Assembly: GCA_964627605.1 (NCBI GenBank)
Contig: CAZVGZ010000015.1
Location: 1-64,000, forward strand
Source: CAZVGZ01 sp964627605
Lineage (GTDB): Bacteria > Latescibacterota > MWCZ01 > CAZVGZ01
DNA length: 64,000 nucleotides
Direction of reading: 5' to 3'
Under the pieces are notes generated by a model that had not been told where the DNA came from, ran no database searches, and saw only the letters and a program-made list of their open reading frames with translations. A program made the translations under genes and the position numbers. Positions 1 to 7,970 of this stretch are shown here, in pieces; the first letter of the stretch is position 1, and each line of letters opens with the position of its first letter.

Positions 1-2
1 AC

Positions 3-206
3 GGGCTTATTGAGGTTACTTTGGAAGCTGCTACCTACGTTCATTTCGTGTCGCTATCAGTCGATGATCCGTTGGCCCGCTATTCGGACAACTTCTTCGA
101 CCTGCTGCCTGGTGAACCGCGCATGATTGAGATAAGAACCGCTGGTAACGTTGACGTCACTGTCACGGCGGCCAACGCAGACCGGCTTCAGATCGCGGTG
201 ACGTAG
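3..206 (+). CDS. C-terminal end of a GH2 beta-mannosidase-like glycoside hydrolase (5' end outside window)
   Basis: The reading frame is open from the left edge and ends at TAG 204-206, so only about 67 C-terminal residues are seen. They contain the motif SDNFFDLLPGEPR, which is typical of the last Ig-like beta-sandwich domain of GH2 beta-mannosidases, where a substrate-side loop (SDNFF) precedes a final strand. The catalytic TIM barrel is outside the window, so activity cannot be judged. It fits the carbohydrate-degrading genes that follow. The family call rests on this short tail only; another GH2 member such as an exo-beta-glucosaminidase is possible. Confidence 0.65.
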   Translation, partial: GLIEVTLEAATYVHFVSLSVDDPLARYSDNFFDLLPGEPRMIEIRTAGNVDVTVTAANADRLQIAVT

Positions 207-561
207 AGGTAATATCGGTGGCAAACACCGACAGGTAAGCCCTTCTTCTAAACACCGTCACAAGACACTGGTGGAGGGGCCGTACTTCTGGCACTCGTCG
301 GCGTCGATTGATGGCGAGTGGATTATCGCTGACACCAACTGGCCCAATGAGGGGCTGGTGTTAGTCTGCGTCAAGACACGACGCTTCAAAACGCTTCTTG
401 ATCCCCAAACCTCTGCCGGGCATCCGCAATGGACGCATCCGCATCCGTTTCTTAGTCCCGATAGACGGTTTGTGGCGTTCGGGTCGGACTGGACCGGTGT
501 GGCACAGGTGTACACTGCTGAGGTTCCGGCTGAACTCTATGAGGAGCTTTATGTAGAGTAG
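202..561 (+). pseudogene. C-terminal fragment of an oligogalacturonate-lyase-like beta-propeller
   Basis: The frame is open from just after the GH2 stop to TAG at 559-561, with no convincing start codon or ribosome site; the first usable start is GTG 271. The translation has beta-propeller blade character: HSSASIDGEWIIADTNWP early, then HPHPFLSPDRRFVAFGSD and TGVAQVYTAEVP at the end. Such HPxFSPDG and GxxQVY endings are seen in Pectate_lyase22/oligogalacturonate lyases and TolB-like propellers, which normally have 380-400 residues, so about three quarters of the protein is missing. I read it as the remnant of a deleted gene. It could instead be a short expressed protein starting at GTG 271. 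Confidence 0.5.
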
Positions 562-627
562 CAGCGCTGCTTGGTTGGACTTTGAAGTGGTACGTGTTGT
601 GTCTGGACGAATACCAATGTCGCGATG

Positions 628-1800
628 TTAATCGCAATCGGTGAGAGCTTGGGTCAACATCGTGTGAATAGCGTCGTTTGTGGTTCTTTCCTTGGAATCA
701 AACGGCATGTAGTGGGCTAGTTGGCCGCCGTAAATCCACACATGCTCGCACCGCTCGAATATTTTTTTTACGACCGGTAGGAACTCGGCGGCGTTGTTGA
801 ATACACGACCACCGTTCTCAGACATCTCCCTTGCCCAACCGGTGATGCGGTCCGGCTCGTGGTAGGGGGCCAGTGTCGCGCCTAGAAGTAGATGTACTGG
901 GTATTCGGCCGCAATTGATGCTGTCCGTTCGGCGAACCGGTCCATCGCCTGGTCGAACGCCTCAGGGGACGGGTGGTGGTGTCCAAGTGGGAGTTCGCCT
1001 CCATCCACTAGTACCGCAGATGTGCCAAGCTGTTTTAGCCCGCTCAGCAGACCCCGACACAGGAAATCGTGGGTGCACAGCCCGGTCTCGACTGTTGACC
1101 CCAGATTGGCAAAAAACGCCCAAATCACCGCTTCGGGATACTCTTTGGCGACAGCGTCGGCCATCAGCTCGCCTATGGTTTCAAGCTTGGCAACCACACT
1201 GTCAGTCGTCTCGCCACGCTGTTTTGCCACCTCGTCGATCATGTAGGCTTTGCTGGTGTTGTAGTTGTCGTTATAGGTCTCCAGATCAAGGGCAACCCCT
1301 GGTGCGCCTGTTTCCTTCGCTGACACTAACGCCAAACGCCACAGCTCCAGAAAATCGGACAGCGCTCCGGCTTGGTCGTCCAGGTCAACCGCGTTAATGT
1401 CGTTGAAGTAGTTTTCGGCACCAGAAGAGACATGACGCTGTTTCTCATCCTGGGCGACAATGCGGTTCAAAAACACCCACGGCCATATCCGCCCGCCGCC
1501 GTCCTTCCCCACCGATCGGACGCATTTTGCAAGCTGTTGTGACCTCACCACCGGCTCGGCGTTGTAGGCATCAACCAACCACGACGCAACTCCGTCATAG
1601 GGCCAATCTGCCGCCGCACCAAACTGTTCGGCGGTCCAGCCATCGAACTGCGGCGCGCCGAACGTCACAAGCATCAGGTAAGGTTTCTTGTTTGCAGATT
1701 GGTGTGCCACGGTCTGCCTGCCTCTGTCTGCCAGTGTGAAAAGGCGGCGGTTCAAACTATCGAACCACCACCTTTGTCGATCTTCTTTTGACCGCTTCAA
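628..1800 (-). CDS. Hypothetical protein, probable TIM-barrel glycosidase-like fold
   Basis: A 390-residue protein with no signal peptide or membrane segment. Features seen are LMLVTFGAPQFDGW near the N-terminus, a GVALDLETYND segment near the middle that looks like a barrel strand ending in acidic residues (D-L-E), AVIWAFFANLG, and VHLLLGATLAPY followed by VWIYGGQLAHY near the C-terminus. The pattern of hydrophobic strands ending in acidic or aromatic residues suggests a (beta/alpha)8 hydrolase, but I cannot name a family. It lies 15 bp downstream of the GH67-like gene on the same strand and is probably cotranscribed with it, so a carbohydrate-linked role is the likeliest guess. No specific function is claimed. 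Confidence 0.6.
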   Translation of the reverse strand: MKRSKEDRQRWWFDSLNRRLFTLADRGRQTVAHQSANKKPYLMLVTFGAPQFDGWTAEQFGAAADWPYDGVASWLVDAYNAEPVVRSQQLAKCVRSVGKDGGGRIWPWVFLNRIVAQDEKQRHVSSGAENYFNDINAVDLDDQAGALSDFLELWRLALVSAKETGAPGVALDLETYNDNYNTSKAYMIDEVAKQRGETTDSVVAKLETIGELMADAVAKEYPEAVIWAFFANLGSTVETGLCTHDFLCRGLLSGLKQLGTSAVLVDGGELPLGHHHPSPEAFDQAMDRFAERTASIAAEYPVHLLLGATLAPYHEPDRITGWAREMSENGGRVFNNAAEFLPVVKKIFERCEHVWIYGGQLAHYMPFDSKERTTNDAIHTMLTQALTDCD

Positions 1801-1815
1801 AGATGCCGGTCGTGG

Positions 1816-4179
1816 CTACTCAGAAACCCAGTAGAGACCCACGTCATATGGCGCAAAGCCTGGAAGGTTGTCGTCCATCAGTACACTGAGAGTGTTGTTG
1901 TTGGCATCGCTGGGCTGTTCTAAGATGTACGACCAGCCGCGCTCCTGGCTCTGCGTCAGTCTGGCGCAGAACCTGCCTGATGACTGGGGCATGTCAGAGT
2001 GTAAGAACTCTGTCTGCTGGGCGCTGTCACCTAAGAGATGTTGGATGGTGACAGTACCTTGGGCAACGTCGATGTGAAGGATGCTCCTTCCATCTACCGC
2101 CCCCCGCCACCTGAACACCTGAGATGCGTCGGATGCTGCGTCGATAGCGGCACCATCGGAGTCTCTGGCTTCCTGAAGTAGCTTGGTCACGCCATCGTCA
2201 TCGAGACGTCTAGCCATGTCGGCTTCGGTGGTCTTGAGATCGTTAAGTCCGCGTTCTGCGAACTCAAGAAACACCTCAATGCCCTGTACCGTCTCTGTGG
2301 AGACCGATTTGAACCTCTCAAGCTCTGGGAGCAGCGCAACTATCGCGTCTTTTGCGATCTGCTGGTGCTCCTGGTCGGGGTTGTCGGTGTAGTCGAAGTA
2401 GCGAAGGAACGCCAACACGTAGGCCAGGTTGATGTGAAGGTTGTCCTGTCCCTCAACGAGTATTGTCTCCAACCAGCGGCCCTGCTCAGGATCGGGAAGC
2501 TCCGTCAGCCAACCGCGATAGGATTCCAGCCACTCGTCGTAGCGCTGGGTGTGGGTGGACATCATCCTCAGGCCGCTCTCCAGCTCGGGTTTGGCCATCA
2601 AATATATGTCTCTCAAGCGACGGTGCTGCCCGTAGCCCCCATCAATGTAGGGGTTGCCCTTGCAGTTCCAGCCCCTGCGAGCATGGCGGAACGGCTCCCA
2701 GGTGTGATATGCCGGACCGTGAATGTGAAACCCTTCGCGGTGGATGTCGTCCAGGTCCAGGAGCAGATCTGCCATCCTGTCGGCGATCTCGTGGCCTACT
2801 TGGGCGCTGGCCCAATCTCTGACAACGTCCCTTACGGGTTGATAGAGGTCCCACGCCAGACGCGAGGTGACGTACTCCATCCCCTGCCAAAGGTTTTTCT
2901 CCCACGAATCGCGCTGGTTGACCCAGGACGCTGTGGCTCCGTGCTCAATCGCTGTCTCAAACACCGCCTGCGCAAACTCCACCGCCCAGTCCGGCGAACC
3001 GGACAGGTAGTTCTGAGCGCGGCCCGTTTCGATGTGCGCAACAGTGGCGTGGGGTGTCTGACCGTAGGTGGGGTTTATCGGCTGCCACTCCCACTGATCG
3101 CCTGTCGTGCCTTTTATAGCCAGATAGAAATTCTTCGTGGGAATATCATCGGTGAACGTCCGCGCATATATCTCCGGCACGCTTGACTGTTCCCACGTAT
3201 TCACGGTCCATGTTCGATGCAGGTACTGTTTGTCGAACTCTCCGACTACGACTTCGTGCACCGCCTTGACGAATCTTCGATAGTTGCCCTCGAGCGAGCG
3301 GTCGTCAGGTGTATGGATTACGTGCCACGAGAGGATGTCGCCCTGGGGGATGATCTCTCCAATGCGGGTTGCTATCCCGTCGAGTTCAGGAATAGTGTCC
3401 ATCACACCACGGTATTTGACTTTGAGCGCTTCATAGAACTTGGGATCGTCCACCGAGAGTGTCGCGCCCTGCTCTTCAAGCCATTCTGGTAGGTAGAGGA
3501 ACTCGTCATCCATGCTATAGTAGACCAATCTGCGAGCATGAATCTCTTCCAAGAACTCCAGGAACAGTTCGCGGCACATCTCGGCCCTTTGACCGTAGGC
3601 GTTGTCGCCCCACGGCACCAGGAACTGCGTGCCGTGCCCAAGAACGATGCTGGCGCCTGCCAGCAGTGCGTTTTCCATGTCCTTTGTGGCACCTACAATG
3701 CCCTGCCTGGAGCGTTCGACGTCGATGTACGGTGGGCCTTCGGTGCGGACGAACCTCGGGTTGACCAATCCCATCCGCTGCTCGAATGCTGGTGTTCGAT
3801 CCTCGTCCGCCGGCAGCCAGCCCTCAACACCTGGAGCCTGCGTGCGAATACGGTCGGCGAGCCAGATCACACCATATGCGGCACCAAGAACGCCGCCTGC
3901 GACAATAGTCACTGTCGCTGATGGTCCACGATTCCCAACACGTAGCGTGTACGACTGCTCTTCAATCGACGGCAGCACCCCCGGTGCCCTCCGATCGGTT
4001 GTAGAACCGTCAGCAAGGCTGATTTCGACGGTTTGACCGCCGCTGTTTGATCCAGCATCACCGACCGACCAACCGCGCACCGACGCCGAATCTTTCAGCG
4101 CCGTGACTCCTATCTGGACGGATTTTTCGTCGATAAGCTCGCTGCTAAGATCAAGGACAATACTGTTTTCTGCGCTCAT
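1816..4179 (-). CDS. Large GH67-like (alpha-glucuronidase-like) carbohydrate-active protein
   Basis: A 787-residue cytoplasmic-type protein without an obvious signal peptide. The N-terminal domain of about 130 residues ends in GVLGAAYGVIWLADRIR, a form shared with the N-terminal accessory domains of GH67, GH115 and GH20 enzymes. A barrel-like region follows, with LVYYSMDDEFLYLPEW, DGIATRIGEIIPQGD, RTWTVNTWE and KNFYLAIKGTTGDQWEW, rich in acidic and aromatic residues as in alpha-glucuronidases. The C-terminal 120 residues look like a beta-sandwich. It is the first gene of a two-gene minus-strand unit with the 628-1800 gene. The exact GH family and substrate are not established. Confidence 0.6.
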   Translation of the reverse strand: MSAENSIVLDLSSELIDEKSVQIGVTALKDSASVRGWSVGDAGSNSGGQTVEISLADGSTTDRRAPGVLPSIEEQSYTLRVGNRGPSATVTIVAGGVLGAAYGVIWLADRIRTQAPGVEGWLPADEDRTPAFEQRMGLVNPRFVRTEGPPYIDVERSRQGIVGATKDMENALLAGASIVLGHGTQFLVPWGDNAYGQRAEMCRELFLEFLEEIHARRLVYYSMDDEFLYLPEWLEEQGATLSVDDPKFYEALKVKYRGVMDTIPELDGIATRIGEIIPQGDILSWHVIHTPDDRSLEGNYRRFVKAVHEVVVGEFDKQYLHRTWTVNTWEQSSVPEIYARTFTDDIPTKNFYLAIKGTTGDQWEWQPINPTYGQTPHATVAHIETGRAQNYLSGSPDWAVEFAQAVFETAIEHGATASWVNQRDSWEKNLWQGMEYVTSRLAWDLYQPVRDVVRDWASAQVGHEIADRMADLLLDLDDIHREGFHIHGPAYHTWEPFRHARRGWNCKGNPYIDGGYGQHRRLRDIYLMAKPELESGLRMMSTHTQRYDEWLESYRGWLTELPDPEQGRWLETILVEGQDNLHINLAYVLAFLRYFDYTDNPDQEHQQIAKDAIVALLPELERFKSVSTETVQGIEVFLEFAERGLNDLKTTEADMARRLDDDGVTKLLQEARDSDGAAIDAASDASQVFRWRGAVDGRSILHIDVAQGTVTIQHLLGDSAQQTEFLHSDMPQSSGRFCARLTQSQERGWSYILEQPSDANNNTLSVLMDDNLPGFAPYDVGLYWVSE

Positions 4180-4686
4180 CCGTGTTGCTCACTTGCACGC
4201 CGTGGGCGTCTGGTGGGTTCAGCTATCATGCCTTTTTTTGCGGCTATCTACAGGTTGCGATGTTTTGAAGTGGCGCTCTCGATGATCGTCCTGCGGATAG
4301 TGAATGGTGCTCGTCAATATGGGAAAAAATCCACTTGGAACGAGGCAGTATACAATTCTGCCGGAGGTGTGTCCACGGGCATCGCTAGTCCGATGCGCTC
4401 GCTAGGGTACGATACGGTCTGCCGTCGGGGCTCCCAAAACCGGTCGATGAGATTGACACAAGAGCCTTCGACCGGGCTCAACCGACAGAACGGGCTTTGG
4501 CTGCTGTCAACCACGACTGAAGGGCTGTTAGAACGGTCTTACACAGGGCGTTATCCTGTTTCGGTTGGTATTTGTGCGGTGACAGCGCAACCCTGGAGTG
4601 GTTCGCTGTGTTGGCCCCATTTGAACCTAGTCTGGAGGTGTCGCGCCCCCGAAAAAATAGACTTGGTCGCTCTCAAAGAGATAGGT
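4180..4686. other. Intergenic region with no supported gene
   Basis: This stretch separates the minus-strand GH67-like gene from the plus-strand STAS-like gene. The plus frame of the next gene stays open back to about 4213, but the translation there is rich in Arg, Ser and Trp and lacks protein-like periodicity, so I do not count it. No hairpin, operator or RNA gene was recognised. Promoters for both flanking genes should lie here. Confidence 0.5.
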
Positions 4687-5106
4687 ATGGAGCCTATCGG
4701 GGAGTACGGTGGCGAAGACAGAGGTTTTCGCGCGCATATCGACAGAAGTGACGGCATCCTCAACGCAACCCTCTGGGGGTTTTGGTCTGACGACGACCGT
4801 GTCGCCTGGAAGGATACGCTAGCAAAAACCCATGGAGAACTCAAGGCGTCAGGGAAACCGTGGCACTGGTCTAGGAACGTCACCGACTACCCCTCCCAAA
4901 GTGAACCCATCCAGGATGTGCATCGCGAGTGTATGGAGGAGGCAAATCCCAACGGTTTGACGAAGACAGTGTTTGTGATGTCATCCCGGGTCCTTCCCAA
5001 GAGGCGAACCGATCGCTCCTCCAACGAAGGCGGCCTTGACAAGCAATTTTTCAGCGACGAGGCAAAGGTGTTGGAGTGGCAGAGAGAGGCAGCCGTAGCT
5101 GCCTAG
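4687..5106 (+). CDS. SpoIIAA/STAS-like domain protein
   Basis: 139 residues from ATG 4687, chosen because the downstream part alone looks like a folded domain. The order fits the SpoIIAA-like (STAS-related) family: a beta-strand ILNATLWGFWSDDD, an amphipathic helix DTLAKTHGELKASGKPWHW, a helix ending in REC-MEEANPNGL, a strand KTVFVMSSRVLP, and a C-terminal helix EAKVLEWQREA, which corresponds to the usual F-x-DEAEALAWL ending. These proteins are often small ligand-binding or anti-sigma-antagonist-type domains, but this one lacks a recognisable phosphorylatable serine context and no partner kinase is nearby. A strong terminator follows at once, so it is the last gene of its transcript. Confidence 0.55.
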   Translation: MEPIGEYGGEDRGFRAHIDRSDGILNATLWGFWSDDDRVAWKDTLAKTHGELKASGKPWHWSRNVTDYPSQSEPIQDVHRECMEEANPNGLTKTVFVMSSRVLPKRRTDRSSNEGGLDKQFFSDEAKVLEWQREAAVAA

Positions 5107-5115
5107 TACTTTTTT

Positions 5116-5151
5116 GGAGGGGGAGGCGGTATACCTCCCCCCTCTTTTTTT
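5116..5151 (+). terminator. Rho-independent terminator after the STAS-like gene
   Basis: A GGAGGGGGAGG arm and a CCTCCCCCCTC arm around a 7-base loop (CGGTATA) form a GC-rich hairpin followed by seven T residues. It starts 10 bases after the stop codon at 5106. Confidence 0.9.
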
Positions 5152-5583
5152 GGTGACCCAACCGGTTGGGCCTGGTTACGAGGCGATGTGCGTATTCGTT
5201 GCTGTGCCGAAGATGGCGGCGGCGGTTGCAGCTGTACAACAGATTCATAGCGTCTTCTAGAACGCGCTATCGCAACAATCTGTAGTGTCTCTAAGACGTG
5301 TCAGGTCGGTTTGTGGCCCTTTGGTTGAACCGCGTGTCGACCAAAAACGACCGACTGAAGAGTGCGATTGTCCGGGCAAATCGGTATATTGCATGGGACG
5401 GTTGATCGGATAGCGGTCATAACGACACGTCAAATGATCTTTTTGAGGTGTTCCCCCAAAGTGCCTTAGACGACCCAGGTTGAAGTTGCCATGCCCTCTG
5501 TGCTGCTGTGTTAAACGGCATCGCATGGATAGTCGTGTCAAGCGGGGTCTTAACAGGCACAACCACTGGTGGAAAGCGTAGAT
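5152..5583. other. Intergenic region with no supported gene
   Basis: About 430 bases between the terminator and the first ABC exporter gene. No frame on either strand gives a protein-like translation, and no RNA gene or clear inverted repeat was found. The promoter of the exporter pair is expected here. Confidence 0.5.
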
Positions 5584-7905
5584 ATGGTGGGTGACGACAG
5601 CGAGCCAGAACAGATACCTCTGGTCTTGAGCGATACCGTTCCTGATCATATTGTTCAGCGGTTTGAGGACGAGCTTGAAGATGGCGGCAAGCTGGTTTTA
5701 GGGGCCACCGCCGACATACTTCCCGACGGCAACTTCGGCACACAGTGGCTCCTTGCTGGAGCCAAAAAGCTTTGGGTGGTTACCTCCAATGGCGATGATG
5801 GTCACGAGAAGGCTACCGAGTGGCCCACTGACCGCATAACCAAAGCCGAAGTTATCTCGAATGTCGGTGCCAGTTCTCTGATCGCAGACATAGACGGCGA
5901 CCAGATTGAGCTGGTCCGTTTTTCCGGTTATCAGCGTCGGACGTTCCACAGAGTCGCCAAGCACCTGGAGTCCCTGGGCAAAGGCGAAACCAGCAAGCCG
6001 ATATCTCAAGACGACAGGAAGCGCAAATATTGCGAGTCCTGCAACCGGCTGCTTCCTGAGGTCGGAGGTATCTGCCCGGCGTGTCTCAAACGCGGCAAAG
6101 TGTTGATACGGCTTCTTTCGTACCTGCGTCCGCACAGGCTTAAAGCTACCGTCATGGTGATGTTGATGGGCGCTGTCGCGATGATGGAGCTGATGCCGAC
6201 ATACCTCACCACCAAAGTGCTAATCGACGACCTGCTGCAACGAGGCGATGTTTCGAGCCTGACCCTCATCCCCCACCTTCTCACCGTGGAGGTGTCGGAG
6301 TACGGGTGGAGTAGGCCGATGTGGTTGGGGCTATTGGTGTTGACCATTCTTGGGGTGCGGCTGTCACTCATAGGCCTAAACGTACTCCAGGGAAGGTTGG
6401 GGGCTGCGCTGGGCTTGGGTGTCACCAGGGACATCAGGGCCAGCCTTTACAACCACCTTCAGAGGCTCTCGCTCTCTTACTATGACAAGATGCGGGTCGG
6501 CACTCTTATGTCCCGCGTTCTCTCTGACGCTGCCAGCATCAACCATTTCCTTATCGACGGGGTACCCTGGGTTGGGATAATGCTTCTCAGGTTGGTGGGG
6601 ATCGGTGCGTTGCTGTTTCTGCTCGACCCGGTTTTGGCGATTTTTTCACTGGTGACAACACCGTTAGTCGCCCTCTTAAGCCGCAAATATTACCGCAAGG
6701 TCCGCTCACTGTTTCACCGCGTGTCCTCAAGGAGCGCGCGACTTAGCGGCACTGTGAACGACGCGCTAGGGGGCATCAGGGTTGTCAAGGCGTTCGGTCA
6801 GGAAGACCAAGAGATTGACAAGTTTGCTTTTCACAACGATGCGGTCTACGATGCTGGGCTGATAGCCGGGCAGACCGAGGCGAACTACTTTCCTTGGATC
6901 GGCTTCCTGGTTACATCAGGCGCGTTTGTCGTCTACTATCTGGGCGGTCGCAACGTGATAATGGGGACGATGACGATAGGCACGATGATGGCGTTCATCG
7001 GCTATCTGATGCAGTTCTATGCGCCGGTCAGGTGGCTTACCCGGATAAACAGTTGGGTTACCAGGGAGATGGCTGCTGCCGAGCGGATTTTTGAGGTGCT
7101 CGACAGTCAGTCGGAGGTAGAGGACAGCCGAAACGGCAAGCAGCTAACCGAGATTGAGGGTGCGGTCACTCTTGAGGACGTGGTATTTGGCTACGACCCC
7201 TTACGCAAAGTCCTCAAGAACGTCTCGATAGACATCAAACCAGGGGAGATGGTGGGTCTCGTAGGTCGCAGCGGCGCAGGCAAAACAACCATCATCAACA
7301 TGATCTGTCGCTTCTACGATCCACAAGAGGGCAGGGTGACGGTTGATGGTATGAACCTTAAAGATGTCTCGGTAAAAAGTTGGCACAGCAACCTGGGCAT
7401 CGTTTCGCAGGAGTCGTTTCTGTTTCATGGTACGATCTCCGACAACATAGCCTACGCCAAATCAGATGCTGGCCGGGAGGAGATTATTCAAGCCGCGCGC
7501 GCAGCGAATTCGCACAATTTCGTAATGCGGTTTCCCGATGGTTATGACACTCTGGTCGGTGAGCGAGGAGTAAGGCTTTCTGGTGGCGAGCGACAGAGGA
7601 TTGCGATCGCCCGGGCGATTCTGCATAACCCCAAGGTCTTGATCCTGGATGAAGCGACTTCGTCTTTGGACACCGAAACAGAGCAGCTAATTCAGGAGGC
7701 TTTGGCGAGGCTGGTGGAAAACCGAACGGTGTTCGCCATCGCCCATCGGCTTTCGACGCTGACAAACGCCAGTCGTCTTCTGGTAATCGACGATGGCAAG
7801 GTGGTGGAGTTTGGGTCGCACCACGAGTTGATGGAAAAAGAGGGTATTTACGCCAACCTGGTGAACGCCCAACAGGAGCTCTCTGCGATTCAGGCGGTGG
7901 GATAA
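5584..7905 (+). CDS. ABC exporter half-transporter with N-terminal zinc-ribbon extension (copy 1)
   Basis: ATG 5584 is preferred over GTG 5569 because GGAAAG lies 7 bases upstream of it, giving about 773 residues. Residues 1-145 form a beta-rich PH-like domain; then comes a zinc ribbon (CESC at about 150 and CPAC at about 166), then six membrane helices of an ABC exporter (about 180-470). The ATPase has Walker A GRSGAGKT (about 562), signature LSGGERQR (about 665), Walker B VLILDEAT (about 685) and H-loop AIAHRLS, so it should be active. The next gene is a close homologue, 65 bases downstream. The pair probably forms a heterodimeric or two homodimeric exporters of the MsbA/TM287-288 type; the cargo is unknown. 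Confidence 0.9.
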   Translation: MVGDDSEPEQIPLVLSDTVPDHIVQRFEDELEDGGKLVLGATADILPDGNFGTQWLLAGAKKLWVVTSNGDDGHEKATEWPTDRITKAEVISNVGASSLIADIDGDQIELVRFSGYQRRTFHRVAKHLESLGKGETSKPISQDDRKRKYCESCNRLLPEVGGICPACLKRGKVLIRLLSYLRPHRLKATVMVMLMGAVAMMELMPTYLTTKVLIDDLLQRGDVSSLTLIPHLLTVEVSEYGWSRPMWLGLLVLTILGVRLSLIGLNVLQGRLGAALGLGVTRDIRASLYNHLQRLSLSYYDKMRVGTLMSRVLSDAASINHFLIDGVPWVGIMLLRLVGIGALLFLLDPVLAIFSLVTTPLVALLSRKYYRKVRSLFHRVSSRSARLSGTVNDALGGIRVVKAFGQEDQEIDKFAFHNDAVYDAGLIAGQTEANYFPWIGFLVTSGAFVVYYLGGRNVIMGTMTIGTMMAFIGYLMQFYAPVRWLTRINSWVTREMAAAERIFEVLDSQSEVEDSRNGKQLTEIEGAVTLEDVVFGYDPLRKVLKNVSIDIKPGEMVGLVGRSGAGKTTIINMICRFYDPQEGRVTVDGMNLKDVSVKSWHSNLGIVSQESFLFHGTISDNIAYAKSDAGREEIIQAARAANSHNFVMRFPDGYDTLVGERGVRLSGGERQRIAIARAILHNPKVLILDEATSSLDTETEQLIQEALARLVENRTVFAIAHRLSTLTNASRLLVIDDGKVVEFGSHHELMEKEGIYANLVNAQQELSAIQAVG

Positions 7906-7970
7906 AAACCGCAGGTGAGCTTACTGCTAGGGCAGCGTTTTTTTAAGTCAATTCAGGTAAGAAGGTTTTG

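Noticed and set aside
4213..4686. Long N-terminal extension of the STAS-like protein
   Set aside because: The extension is Arg/Ser/Trp-rich with no periodicity; the domain starts naturally at ATG 4687.
7924..7946. CTGC/GCAG hairpin plus T run between the two ABC genes
   Set aside because: The stem has only 4-5 pairs, too weak for a terminator; the two genes are most likely cotranscribed.
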